A stretch of DNA of 64,000 bases from Ianthella basta (Eukaryota > Porifera > Demospongiae > Verongiida > Ianthellidae). The notes below the pieces were generated by a model, which saw nothing but the letters and a program-made list of their open reading frames with translations, did not search any database and was not told the origin of the DNA. Location: the NCBI GenBank assembly GCA_964019415.1, contig OZ025869.1, forward strand, positions 3,024,094 through 3,088,093, in the 5' to 3' direction. The translations under genes and the position numbers were made by a program. Below, piece after piece: positions 45,846-58,444 of this stretch; the stretch's first letter is position 1, and each line of letters begins with the position of its first letter.

Positions 45846-46915
45846 AAGTTAGATAAAGGGCCAGACCTATGCAGTCAGGATGAGCTGGGCTGGATCCGAT
45901 GTTGCATCAGCTTCTCTCTGATCTGATCAGCAGTGATGTGTGTGAGGGGTTACAGATCCAGCTACCACCATCCGATCAGCCCTGCCAGCCAGCCTGTCGA
46001 CCTTGTGGCTAGAGAAGGCAGGGTACCAAGGTGGTAACTTATCAGTACTAATTGAGACATTCAGGACTTGCTTGTGATTCATTCAATCATTGTTCTTTTC
46101 TTTTCCTCTCTCCTTTATTTTCACTTTCATTCTTTTCTAATTTATCAAGGGCAGTGCGCATGTGTGCCCAAAATGTTCCCATTTCTTGTGTCTGTGTCTT
46201 GCATTAATTATCATCATAAAAAATTATAAGAATTAATTGGCTGTATATTTTTATGTGTTCATAATATTATTTTGTATACTATATTTTACTATGTATGCAT
46301 ATAATAATATATGCTCATCCCATGTTGAAAGCACATGAAACGTCCACACTGAAAGTGGTAAATAGTCTATATAGAAATGTAGTTAGACATTGTCACTATA
46401 TCTGCTGTGAACTATCATGGTTCAATTTTTAGGTATTAAGTCACATGCAATTGATACAAACTGAAATCTGTATGACAAGGAATTAAGTCCACTGTTTCTT
46501 CAACTTTAAATTTAGAAATGTTTAATTCCCAGTTGTCATCATCAGTGTACAAAGTCAGCACTCTGTTTATATACTTAATTCATGTACATACAGTAGACTA
46601 GGTGCATAGCAGTGACAAATAACGTTATTATATTATACATTGCATAAAAGTCCTGAGGCCTATCTATGGGTATGGCCATGATAGAGTTACACTAAACACT
46701 AGCACTGGGTAGGTCAAGGAAATTGGATGCTTCTGATCAGCAACACTAACGCTGTGTGCCTGCACTAGCAACCATGACACAAATACATACGTACAAGAGG
46801 GGGGGTGGATGTTGATGATGACACACATGCAACTCTGACCTGAGCACATACTCAGAGGGGGTAATAATGGAATGTGTGCATCATGCAATAACTGTCTTAC
46901 AACCTTAGACTGCAA
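45846..46915 (-). other. Spacer; right part is an orphaned gene-7-like 5' flank
   Basis: 46310-46780 matches 54200-54790, which lies upstream of gene 7, but no collagen-head gene follows here. The gene once attached seems lost in copy B, while copy A keeps its stump at 33812-34078. Confidence 0.55.
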
Positions 46916-47936
46916 TAGGAGAAAGTGATGGTTATCTCAGAGGTCGTTTAAGTCCTTCACCAGCGCAGTTTTCCTCTGAAGTATGATACTATGATGTAAG
47001 CACATCACTATCACTCCAACCATGCACAGGTCGATATGATGTCAACTTTAGCACATCAGAGGAAACACCCCCCACACACACGCAGGCACAAACCTTGCCT
47101 GACTGGTAACCGCCACCACACTGGTAAAAGCACTGATCCACTAATTTGCTGACAGTGCTGGGCTTAATTGCATAAGTTAGGTCTAAGCAGTTAATTCATC
47201 CATTAAATTAACAGTTATACTCTATCTCTATTGTTCTAAATTTTGCTTATATTAGTACTAATTCTATATATCTAAATTTATTACGTCAGCCCCCATGTAC
47301 ATGACATGACACGTGTAGGTACACTAATCCAACTAATGGGCGGAGGGGGGGGGGGGGGGGGGGGCATTACCTATCACCTATATATCAGTAGTTCAATCTC
47401 ACTTCTCAGCAGCTTAACAGTGGCTAACCTTGTTGTGCTGTACAGACCCACATGCAATGCTCCCAGTATAGAATTAATAATATGGTGAACACTCACTACA
47501 ACAGCCACATATTATATGCTCAACCATTAGTACAAAAAGAGCATTGTCTAAGATGATATACTAAGTATAGTGTCACAATCAACACATATAGCATGACTAA
47601 CTTAGTGACACTGCTAAGGCTAGTAACAGTCAGTAACTATATAACACTACACAGTTAAAGTTCAGCTTATGCCACACAGCTTGCCTAAGGACACTTCACC
47701 AAACTTGCTAGTCCATGGTTATTTGCTCTGGTGATCTCTCCCATTCATCTACAGGAAGAGAATCAGCGGAAGAGCTTATGCATCATTGCCTACACCACCA
47801 ACATACTTACCACTCTGTTTCAGTGTCCTACATGACAGAAGCATTGTTTGATGGGGCAGCAAAATAATAACCATGTGCTTAACTCCAACTTAAAACTTAA
47901 AACTGACTTCCTAATCAATGTCAGGGGCATACCTAC
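46916..47936 (-). other. Spacer downstream of receptor B
   Basis: Matches 34200-35222, with a poly-G run at about 47346-47365 in place of a shorter one. Candidate last exons of the receptor may lie near 47817 and 47757. Confidence 0.4.
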
Positions 47937-50900
47937 CTTTAGGAAGATAGCCTTGTTTTTTCTTCTCTGCCAGCAGGTAATCGTAATCAAGACAATTAGG
48001 ATGATATGCAACACTGCTACTATTGCTGCAGCTGCAACAGTAACTCCATACGTGGCACCCTCTGATACGCCAGCATTTGGGGGTACAGCATCAAGTATGA
48101 CTGGCTCACTCCAGTTGGCTGCTTTGTAGTAGTTCTCGGCAAGAACCTTCAGAAATCGGGAATTGCATGGCACGTAGCAAGTGTACATGAACACAAGTGC
48201 TTTAGCATATGCTCAATACATGTATAAAGGGTATATCTGCCAATACACAGCTTACCATTATGTACTGTGGCTTCTCAGGAAAAACCTTTTTGGTCAAGAA
48301 AATGCTCAAGTTGTCAGCCTATATATAGTAAAGGAATGAAACATGTGGTATATATGATTTATTTCAAGACTGTAGCAGCTACAGCCAAGTATATTCACAT
48401 CTTACTAACTGAAACATGAACGGACTGCTTGATGTCTGGTGTTGCCAGGTGCCAGACGTACACTGAGTACCTATGCAACTCCCCATTGGTGACAGTTGGT
48501 GGCAGCCATGAGATATTCAACTCAAGGATATTACCCTTCAGTTCATACGAGTTCACTTTCACATTCTGCACTGGACTAGGAGGAAAACCTACACAGCAGG
48601 CAAGGTCGCAAACATGAAGCAGGTGTGCAAAAACCGTGGAAGATCTATACCACTTACTTGGTGCAGAAAAGCTCAAAATCTTTGCTTGTGGCACCCGATA
48701 GTTGTAATACGCTGCACGGTGCTTGGGCCTAATCTGTAGCAAAGTATATGGAGACAAAGTTTGTAGATGTGTAACTTGTAAGAGTTAACCAGAGAAAGGC
48801 ATACGTACCTCAAAAACATATTCCACATCAACTTCCTTAGGAGGGTAGTGGGCCAACAGAGTATGCACATAAGTAAGCTGATTTGCCTGCAGGGGATGAT
48901 AGGATGAGCTAAACAGATCAACCTAATCCATAAAATAGCCAGTTTCAGAGTTGGTACTTACGTTGATAACTATCTGATCACTTGGAAGAATCTGGAGAAT
49001 CTTAAATCCTCCTTGTATATTACTGATCCTTGCAGTGTGTACAGTAATGTTCAACTCCCGCAGTCCTTCTCGCACATAGTCTACATCAGGCAAAGAGATG
49101 TTCAGTCGAAGTGAATAGAATCCATTTTCATTCCATGTCCAATCTGACATAACGGTTAGTTGAAGCCCTGGCTGACCTATTCAGTGTATGAAAATGGAAG
49201 CACTGTACACTCCTGAGCACGAAATGCAAATGGTGCCATTTTCAACTAACCAATATAATCAGTTGTTACAACTATTTCTGTTGACTGCTGCAAATCTGCT
49301 GAAAGTGTCTGTGGAATATGTGGCATTGATTCCACCTAAAATGAAAAGAAGTGTAAATGTGTTAATTAACATCCTAATTCTCTTCTATACAAAGCGTGCT
49401 ACATATTGGAGCATCCCTGTGTCCATCATAGACAGTGTCCATCACAGTGCCAAGGGGATGCCCTGAGGCCCATGCAAATCATGATCACTTACTCGTAGGC
49501 TGTTATGTTGTGTTATTTCTATGTATATGGTCCATACATTATAGCATTTCGGATACCTTGACAAGGGTCTAATGTAATATTATTCTATGAAAGGAGGCGG
49601 AGAATCACTGTCAATGTGATAACACTTACTACAATGCGAAATTCACAAGACACTGGCAACACGAAGCCAGTAGAAATGTTGCTTTTTAAAGTGAAGTCAA
49701 CACTGTCCTGTGGAGATTTAAAACAATGAAAGACAGAGAGTTGATAACATAAGCAGGAGCAGAGACCATATATACCATCATTACAGTAACCAGACCTTGG
49801 GAATGGAAAAAGGTTCTATCACATCCTGAATCTGTGGGCAGTGAGCTTCAATACTCGTTGGGATCACTCTATTTCGATACTCAGTTACAAATTGTGCCTC
49901 TGCAGACAACAATATGGCGAAGTACAGTGGAACTTGGTGACTTTGCACTAGCAGGTGAATGCAGTTGCCTAACTATTGATCTTACCAGGGGGTGGTTTCC
50001 AAGACAGAATTATTGTCACAATGTCCACATTGAACTCATCCCTCCTGTCACGATCATCACAAAGGGTAACCTCCAATTTGCGAACATGAGATGGATAGAT
50101 TACTCCTGCAGAGGAAGAGATTCCTTCTCAAAAACAATCCAAGCTAGGACAGGTGTTCAGGTCATCATGGTGCACAAGCTAGCACAAACGTACCTCCTCC
50201 ACACATTGCCGCAGGTGGAGACATCCTAGAAGCACCAAAGCGGTTCACAACTGCAAATGAAGCATTTACAAACTTGCAGCTGAATTGCTTGAAAGGGATC
50301 AACTCGTCAGCTGAAGACTCCTACATGTACACACAAGGGTAATCAAAAACAATACTAGATATGCACGTACATGAGTCATGTATTCATGGTGCAACTCACC
50401 AGCAAGAATGAAGCATCTGTGGTCTTGTTGTTCATTAACACAATGAATGAATTCAGATGTTCCATTGCACCATGACTTGAGTTGGGCTGTGCACTAGCAA
50501 AGTCAAAGTGAAATGGGTTGTAGGAAATGGGCACTGGAGGTGCAATGGGAGCAACTGGAGGATTACCTGAGCAAGAAGAGAAGAGGACTTTGCTAATGAT
50601 CGCAATTACAGTCATCAGAATTAGTCATTGCACATACCAGTTTCGATTTTAATCTGATTGCCTATTTCACATCCCAGATTGCAATTAGCTTGGTTCTCAA
50701 TGCCAAAATAATTTTGAAGAAATAGAGGGGTTTAAGGTTTAAATGATTACTAGAGTGCTAACATGCACATGCAATGTATTGCAACTTGATGTTGTGCATG
50801 AGAATTAACTTACACAATGGATGAATGGGCAAGTAAGCGAACCAACTAATGCAAAAGAGCATCCAGCCGTACATGCCTGAACAATAGCACTGGCACTCTC

Positions 50901-51386
50901 TTTGAGGTGAACACTTGGCCAGTGTGGTATGGTGGACTTCAGCTGCATTAAAGAGACCCAATAGGTGACAAGAATGAAGGCTTAAAGTTGGCTATAGTGT
51001 GCATGGAGAGGCTAGTGTGGCAGGTATAACTGACCATCACAGCAGCTGTTGAGAGGTTCAGCCGTTCCTGTGCAATGTACAAGTAAGAGACCTTAACATA
51101 ATAGATAATTTCTCTGCATCTATAATACTTCCTTATAAAAGGCATAATTATATAACCTAACTGAGCAATCTGAGCACTTGTGCTTTAACTAAGAGTTGCT
51201 CACATCTTCCACACAGGCACTGTAACATCTGGCTTGAGTAAAAAGATTCTGCAGGGCTCCTGTTACATTGACTGCACTCTTTGGAGGGAAACACTTCTGT
51301 GGCAAGTCACAAGGGCTGGGCTGGTTCTGTGCCAGTACAGCTGACACAGTGAGGACCAAATAAACTAGACAACACAACTTATTCAT
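47937..51386 (-). CDS. FN3 receptor B: predicted type I membrane protein, frameshift in the membrane-helix exon
   Basis: Same exon order as receptor A. The first exon is 51386-51204 (MNKLCCLVYLVLTVSAVLA, then a Cys-rich start) and the last modelled exon is 48211-47937. The sequence from the signal peptide to the second FN3-like module is almost identical to copy A. The donor after QIVIN is the stronger GTAAGT here (GTAATT in A). In the last exon one A is missing relative to A (ACACTTGC against ACAACTTGC), which would shift the frame before the membrane helix VTVAAAAIVAVLHIILIVLI; six further bases are missing in frame. If real, the product would lose its anchor. A nearby alternative acceptor could rescue the frame, so this is not certain. 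Confidence 0.65.
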
Positions 51387-51410
51387 AGTGTGCTTGAGCA
51401 GTGACCACTG

Positions 51411-52735
51411 AAGAGTATACTGTCCCTCATCTTATATACGTACCCATGCGCTAATTGGTAAGAAGACAATCTACTTCCCAAACTGGCAATTAGTTTTGCT
51501 CAAGTTACACAGATTAGTAATTATTTGAGCCATGATAAATTATAGCTATCTCACTACACATGAGAAGAAATTAGGACTGACAAACTCCTATCTCCCCACA
51601 TTAAGCATCATGGTTCTGTGGACTTTATTACATCCTGGTAGGCAATTAGATTTATAGCCTGTACTGAGTGAAATGCTTCCATCTTCCTTTATGCCTTACA
51701 TAGGTCGTAAGAGGATTAATGGGTGTACAGTCAAATGTTGTAGCATTGTGACTTCGAAGTGTATGAGGGCTTCCAATCTGGCTCAAGCATGAGAATGATA
51801 TACTAGCGAATGACATTTCCTTTAGAATTAAAGGTGATTTTGTAATGACCAACAGACGAGGCTTTGAAACAAGCATCTGTAACTCAACACCATGATAAAA
51901 GTTTTACTATGCATGCATTCCATGTAGCTATATACATAGGACCAGTTAATTAGATATTTGAGTCCATGCAGCTACAAGGTAAGTTTGAACACAGTCAGAG
52001 CAAACTTCACAGATAATTATGGTGTTGAGTTACCGTTGCTTGTTTCTATGCATTTTAGAGCTAGCTATTCCTGAATCCCTCTTAATTCTAAATTCTCTAA
52101 ATCTCTAATTTTATGCACTATGAAATTATAGAACTAATGATTGCTTGTATGTACAGTAACACAAGTAAGCATCTGTACAAATTGTAAATATAGTTATAAT
52201 TGCATGCACAACCAGAGACCAGCTATTTAAGCCTAGGGGCAGTGCTGCATGGGGGGAACTTCCTGAAGCCCAATTGTGGCCTATGACAGTACTTGGATGT
52301 GGCCAGCACATATGCAGCTGTGCACATATGCATATAGTGTGTCCTATGGATCTTTGCACCATCCTACAGTAGCTAGGATAGAGTATGAACTGACACACAG
52401 TGACTTCTATTCACAAACAGTTCTAATCCCAATTTTGACAGCCGTAATAATGCAGATTTTGGTCACAAGAATGGTTATGGTATAGAAGATGCATGTGATT
52501 GTGGATAGTGCAAGTGTGACATCTTGTCATAAACTTGCATGCATATGTATAATAGAGCCATGATTACTCTATAGGTTTGTGTAGCTAAATGTGTGTCTGT
52601 CTGTCAGTGACAATCTCAAGAGAGTCATGATCACTTAGTACCTAGCTGACTAACCTAAGGACTGACTCAATCTGCTGATGCTCTACAGCCCCAGCTGCAG
52701 ACATCATAATTATGATGTTATAATACAAATTAAGA
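51411..52735. other. Spacer upstream of receptor B
   Basis: 51410-51620 resembles 57190-57400, so the receptor's 5' flank was copied a third time. 52203-52332 matches 39893-40045. No gene was recognised. Confidence 0.45.
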
Positions 52736-52779
52736 GTGTGGCCTAATGAAGCCTAAATCTATTCAGCAGCTCACTCAGT
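52736..52779 (-). other. Truncated 3' flank of gene 7
   Basis: Only about 45 bp of the family's conserved downstream block remain. Confidence 0.55.
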
Positions 52780-53928
52780 TCAGTACACATACAGTTCAAA
52801 CAACTCCACTGCAAAATCTTCATCAGCAGCAATTTGATCTTGGCAAAGCCGCATTTCAATATCGGCAGTAGATGGTGTGTCAATTACTCTGTTAAACCAT
52901 GGCAGGTTTGGAGGGTTGCAGCAGGTGTTGCCAGTAGAACACCCTTCACCATCTCAGAGTGGGTCTTCAGTGAACCAGCGGTCAGCAGGTGAGCTGGTAG
53001 TGCCTGACTCACAGTAGTAATGATCCTGTACAAAGAATGGCCTTGCGCTTGCACAGGGACAACTGGAATTTGCCTCACTTTCATCACAAACATATGTCCA
53101 CAAATGGCGGCGAGGAGAACTGTCATAAGTGATAGACAGGCCATCAACATAGTTATCATCAACAATAAAATTAGTGCCACAAAAACCATCTGTAGTGTGG
53201 TGCTGGTAACCAACAGCTCGGCCACAGACCTGGGTGAATGTGATACCCAAAGTAGAGTAGTACACAGAAGAACAACCTTCTCCTTCAGAATCTGCACGTG
53301 AGCATGACCGAGGAGAGGCAACCATTTCCAGTGGAGAAGGACAGGTCCCCTGTGGACTTGTCATATTAAAGTGAGCCACTCTTGTCCAGCCTCCTGTAAT
53401 GTTGCCACAGCGTGTTAGGTCCATTCCGCAATACATCAGGTCAGAAGTCGAGCCATTCCTTGAGTAGAATCCAGAAGGGCTGTTTGGGTTGCAGTCATAG
53501 ATTTCCTTACATGACAAAGCAGTTCTGAGAACTGTAGCACAGCTGTTGTCCACATGCACCATTGCCAATTCTGTGAGATTTTGCTGCAGGTCCTTGACAA
53601 TGGTAGTAAGGTAGCTCACGTTTCCCTTCAAGATTTGAATTTCGGCCTCAAGTTCGCTTACTCTCACATTATTGACCGTAGTTACTCCCATTCTAGTGCC
53701 ATTCAGGATGTCACTTGTCAGCTGCTCTCTTAACTCTTGGTAGGCAGTGTACGATATCTCTGATGTCCCTGGAGGTCCTGCAGGTCCTGGAACACCGGGT
53801 GTGCCATCCTTCCCATCTCTGCCATCCCTGCCTGGAAGTCCTGGAAATCCTTGGCAGCTGTCTCCTGCAGCAGCAGCTAGCTGGAGCAGGAGAAGGCACA
53901 CAACCACAGTGAGAAGGGAGAGATTCAT
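52780..53928 (-). pseudogene. Gene 7: coiled-coil collagen-head gene with in-frame stop
   Basis: The frame could open 14 codons earlier (53970), but paralogues support MNLSLLT at 53928. Signal peptide, Cys, eight Gly-X-Y triplets, a coiled-coil segment (VSELEAEIQILKGNVSYL) as in gene 4, and the head are present. Trp of the invariant DPLWDGEGC is a TGA stop (52954-52956). The frame stays open beyond it to a normal end ELYVY (stop 52780-52782), and the CCDPP motif has become CCNPP. Either a recent pseudogene or a 325-residue product without the last 57 residues. TATA and spacing to the start are partly kept. Confidence 0.85.
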
Positions 53929-53979
53929 TGTTGGTTGCATATATACAGTGATAAGTGCAGTGGCTACCAAATGTGGTGA

Positions 53980-53987
53980 CCTTTATA
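53980..53987 (-). promoter_or_regulatory. TATA box of gene 7
   Basis: TATAAAGG on the - strand, 52 bp before the ATG. The GTAGAGCTGC block seen elsewhere is not clear. Confidence 0.6.
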
Positions 53988-53998
53988 GGCTTGTGTAG

Positions 53999-54910
53999 GT
54001 TCTAATGCAATGTATAAAATGCTATGCAAGTATTGAGTTAATACACTAGCCAGACACATAAATGTAATTCAACATGCATCCAGTGCATATACATGTATGT
54101 GTATAAGCCACATAAGTGCATAAAGTGATTGCCTGCATTACATGCCCATAATAATATTGTGTGTATATACTTACTGTATTATGCTTATAATGTATAGGTA
54201 CATCCCATGTTCAAAGAGTATTGGCATGTGCAACATCTGCACTGAAAGCAGCAAATATGCTAGAAATGCAGAGGTGCAGACATTATCACTATGTGATGTG
54301 AAGTGAGGTACATGCAATCTTAACAACAAAGTGTGGTGTGCCATGGTGTACATGTACTATATAAGTCATGACCATGAGTGATACAGGCTGTAGTCTGTAT
54401 TATGATTAAGACATTGCATTGTTACTCTGATTTCATTATTAGAAATTTATCCCAGTTGTCATCTTCTGTGTATTTTTATATGCATATCAGCACTCTGTTA
54501 CAATGATATGAGATTCTTGAGCAAGACACAACTGATAATGATAAATCAATCAAATGCAGGACGTTTCAACCCGAAGGTCTTTGTCAACTGTGTACAGCAC
54601 TCTGTTTATGTATGTTGTGATTGTTATGTACTTACAGTAGATTAGGTGCATGCACAGCAGTGATAAATATCGTTATTACAGTATTCATTGTGGAAACGTC
54701 CAGAGGGCTTATAAGTATAGTCATGAGACTTTCACTAAACACTAGGCAGGTCATGGTAATCGGCGACACTAACACTGTGTGCTTACATCAGTGATCCATG
54801 ACACAATCATAGAAGTTGGGGGGGGGGGGGGGGGGGGAGAGGGGGTGACATGTATAAATATATAGGAATAGCCAACCAGATTATGACACACTTGCAACAC
54901 TGACCTGCAT
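53999..54910 (-). other. 5' flank of gene 7
   Basis: 54200-54910 is the third copy of sequence found at 46310-46850 and partly at 34079-34200. It contains a GAAACG hairpin motif (- strand, 54562-54588: stem GACC/GGTT around TTCG) and a poly-G run at 54818-54839. Confidence 0.5.
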
Positions 54911-55054
54911 GAGCAGACTGTCAGATGGGTGCGTAAGAGCACGTGTGCTGTATACACAACATGTCAGTGTCATTATACTTATATAGCTGCCACTGTCACA
55001 TTTGTATTGCATAATATGCCATCAAAATATGATCGAGTGTGTCCAGGGGCATAC

Positions 55055-55121
55055 ACACAGTATATCACAGTATATCGCAGTATATCACAGTATATCGCAG
55101 TATATCACAGTATATCGCATG
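55055..55121. repeat. 20-bp minisatellite
   Basis: TATATCACAG alternates with TATATCGCAG about three times. Confidence 0.85.
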
Positions 55122-55692
55122 ATATACAATATTATATAATATGTTATATAAGAAATATTGCAGTGTGTCTCTCCAACATGTATTTTGCACAAACAGCACC
55201 CCAGAATATAGCTAGGAAGTTTAGGAAGTTCACTCTACTTCATAATTAGTGATGTCTCCCAGTGGTCATTTATCAGTGCATGAGTCAGCACATTAATTTC
55301 TGTTCTATAGAGTGACAACATTAATATATGTGCATATGATCAAGTGTGTTCATGTGAGTTTTTGCTAGTCTGTGTATATATACATAATTTTGTAGTAGTG
55401 TGTATACATCACATAATATGCACACAAGTAATTTACACTTTCAGGCTTCAGCAGTTCCATAACTTCATCATCCGTCCTCAAATTGCCATTGCTAGCAATA
55501 AAGTCAATCCTGCACACATTGCAGAAGGGAACATGGTCAATGGCAGGATGTTTCTCTTGGAAACATGAAAATCACACCCAAATTGACCAATCAAAGATGC
55601 TAGAAGTCAATAGTGCATCAAAAATGTGAATAACACACCCATGATCACACGGAATTCAATGAATGATGGAGTACTGGTGGAGATGGAGCATA

Positions 55693-55734
<42 letters not shown>

Positions 55735-56339
55735 TGACTCCACTATTGAAATACATTAAGTCATTGCTGGAACTAAAGTGATGGACATGTGTGACTAATG
55801 CAGCTAATTCTCTAGTCACAGACACACTGTCTGTCTTTGTCTGTTACAACTAAGCGGAACATCAGGTGTGTAAACACACTCACCCACACCCATATGTCCA
55901 CAAACCCAACCTATTACTACACACTCAATGGCTACTTGCATAGGTATTCGCAGAAGCTATGCTGTGTGCTACTAGAGAACATGGTGTGTTGTGTGCTACT
56001 ATATAGAAAACATGCAATGCTTTGAATGGCAGCATATGAAAGCACTCACAGAGCAAACCATTAATCTCCTACAAAGCAGTGAAGAAGTGTATCCCAAACG
56101 CAACATGTCCTCCCTCTGCAGCGATTCCACAATATCATTCTATTGACTATGTGGTGCTTATTGAGTAAAAATTGTATTCTAGCCATTATATAAATTATAG
56201 CATATCATTATAACTAAACCACATCAATGTACAATATACCATGCTATTTTATACTACAGTTATACCATGCCATTGTATACTATACTGTGCCATGAATGCC
56301 ATGGTTAAGTTAGCCAGAGAATACTACTGCTGGCACATG
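55122..56339. other. AT-rich spacer
   Basis: A (CA)n run is at 55696-55732. No gene was recognised. Confidence 0.4.
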
Positions 56340-57190
56340 ATATATAAATGAATAAGATGGCCGACCATATGCAAGTTGTGATAGAGCACAAGCAGGGGGG
56401 GTCGGTCAAGGTCACGTGTGTCCGCAAAATGGCCGACGCGGCTGCTCTTTACTGTGTATTTTACCTATACTAGCAAAGAGCAGACATATTTCGAGAAACA
56501 CGTCGCATCGCTTGTTTCTTTGCTTCTGAGCACACAGTTGGACAAGGGCTATCAGAAAATGGACCCTTCCCCGCCCTTCCCCAGCATCTAGGTAGGTTTT
56601 GCGAGCATTTTCCAACACCGGTGTACGAGTGTTCGCTGCTGCTGGCTACGAGGCAGATGAAGCCTAATCTGGAGTACTGAGCAAGTGCTCCTGTGGAAGT
56701 GACTCCTTAGAAGCTGATAGCGAGTCCTCATTGATCACTTCAGGACTGCAAGACTGATAGGTTGACTGCTTCTGCAATGGGAGTGCAATCGGCAGCCACG
56801 TCCTTGCAATCGTCTTGGTTCTGTACACGATTTGTCACATTCGATAGCAGGGATGCTAGAAATGGCTTAAGCGTGCTGGCAATCCTCAGGAAACGCTGCA
56901 ATAACTTGCAAAACTAAATCATGAAAGCGGTCAGACAATTAAGCCCAATCCACCGTATGGCTCCTTGGCTACGTACGTACGGGTCATACCAGGGGCGCGA
57001 ATGCAGTACAAGGCCCTGCCATGGCTCAGGGTATGCACAATCGGCCTTGGAGCACAGTCAGCTAACATATGGATACGCGATTGGAATGTCAGGAATGCAA
57101 TTATTGAGGTGCTGGTATTGCGCAATCCCAGGACCTTGTCCGACCCCCCCTGGAGCACAAGTACAGATGCAACAGCCAAGTGACCCCTGA
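56340..57190. other. CpG-richer segment, possibly inserted or a gene remnant
   Basis: Composition changes at about 56395 and 57180. An 82-codon frame on the - strand (57179-56931) starts MAVASVLVLQGG directly next to sequence homologous to the receptor 5' flank, at the place of a first exon. Its protein does not resemble the receptor. No splice structure could be supported. Confidence 0.3.
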
Positions 57191-57400
57191 ATAGTACAGC
57201 ACCTCATCTTACACCCCTGTACTAATTGGTAAGATGATAATCAACTCCCCCAATTGGCAATTGCAATCAGTTATGCTCAATTTACACAGATTAGTAAGAC
57301 CCATGATAAATCATAGCTATCTCACTACACATTAGATGAAATTAGCACTGAGAACTCCTCCACTTCACATTATGTGTCAGGTTTCTGTAGATTGTGTAGG
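57191..57400 (-). repeat. Third copy of the receptor 5' flank
   Basis: Matches 51410-51620 (TAATTGGTAAGA, GGCAATT, CATGATAAAT-ATAGCTATC). No receptor exon follows, so it is a remnant. Confidence 0.6.
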
Positions 57401-58261
57401 GCATAATGTAATAATATGCATTAATTACATTACAGCTAGACAATAAGACTATAATATACTGTACCTTGTATGCAATGGTTAAGCCAGACTGCTGGCACAT
57501 GATGCATAAATGAATAAATGGTCAACCATATGCAAGTGGTGAAAGAACAGATACATACAACACTGTAAGAAGAGCTGCAAGAGGAGGAGTTATTGCATGC
57601 AAGGAGTAGGGATGACACCAAAATGGCTGTCAGTATTGAAAAATTGGTTTATGCTATGTTCGCTGGTGTTACTGACTGAACTGCACTGGGACCTCAGAGA
57701 AATGGACTGTTAGCATAACTGTACTGTAACTTAGCAGTTGTTTGTGTCCACCACATCATGTACAATTCTCTTGATGGAGGTGGCAGACAAAAGGAGGAAG
57801 AAATGGAAGTGCATTAAAGGTACAGTGCCTAAGGGCCTAGGGACCAGGTGTGGTCTTATTGAGATATCAGTGCTAGGACTACTGACAACAATGTTGCATT
57901 ACATGCTGTCATTTTGGAAAGCCAGGTGATGGAAGGAATTATAAAAGTGGTCTGGCACTGGGACAGGAAACCAGATGCCAAGGACAAGTACATTTTGAAG
58001 TGTGTGAACCAGATCAAAGCAACCCACAGAGGTTTAGTTGGTCATGATGAACCAAGAGTTATGAATATTTTGCTTTTGATGCTCACTCCATGCCATAATG
58101 CAGTGTATATGTGTCTATCTTCATATATTATTATGCAATTCAAGGATCAGTTCAATGAGAATAGTGACATCATTCACTAAACATGTTTCAGTAGGGGACA
58201 TACTCAAAGCTGGACAGTCCCCGCTACTCCAGCATGCCATACAACTCCCAGAGGTGATTGT
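57401..58261. repeat. Spacer with a dispersed repeat
   Basis: 57500-57720 matches 60410-60620 (CATATGCAAG / GACTGAACTG). 57914-58180 stays open (+ strand) with VVWHWDRKPDAKDKYILKCV, but no family was recognised and it is not supported as a gene. Confidence 0.4.
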
Positions 58262-58444
58262 ACTTCACTGATCACTACTAATAACAGTGCAGACTACATT
58301 TGAGCAAGTAGAATGACAATGCTAACCGAATAAAGTCTACATTACTTGCTGCCCTTGGCTACACAAACAGTTCTATTGTCAGTAAATGAAGATGCACTAC
58401 TTGGGGCATAATGAAGTCTAAAACTATTCAGCAGTTCACTCAGT
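58262..58444 (-). other. Conserved 3' flank of gene 8
   Basis: Reverse complement of the family's downstream block, nearly full length. Confidence 0.65.

Larger units (their letters stand above)
43115..51410. repeat. Segmental duplication, copy B (gene 6 + FN3 receptor B)
   Basis: Partner of 31250-39770. It lacks the 89-bp insert in the collagen-head gene and the 1,026-bp transposon in the receptor, and instead carries 45.5-46.77 kb of other sequence where copy A has the reversed gene fragment. Confidence 0.88.

Noticed and set aside
45723-45926. ORF encoding (ASPGNW)n
   Set aside because: Explained by an 18-bp minisatellite whose unit is divisible by three.
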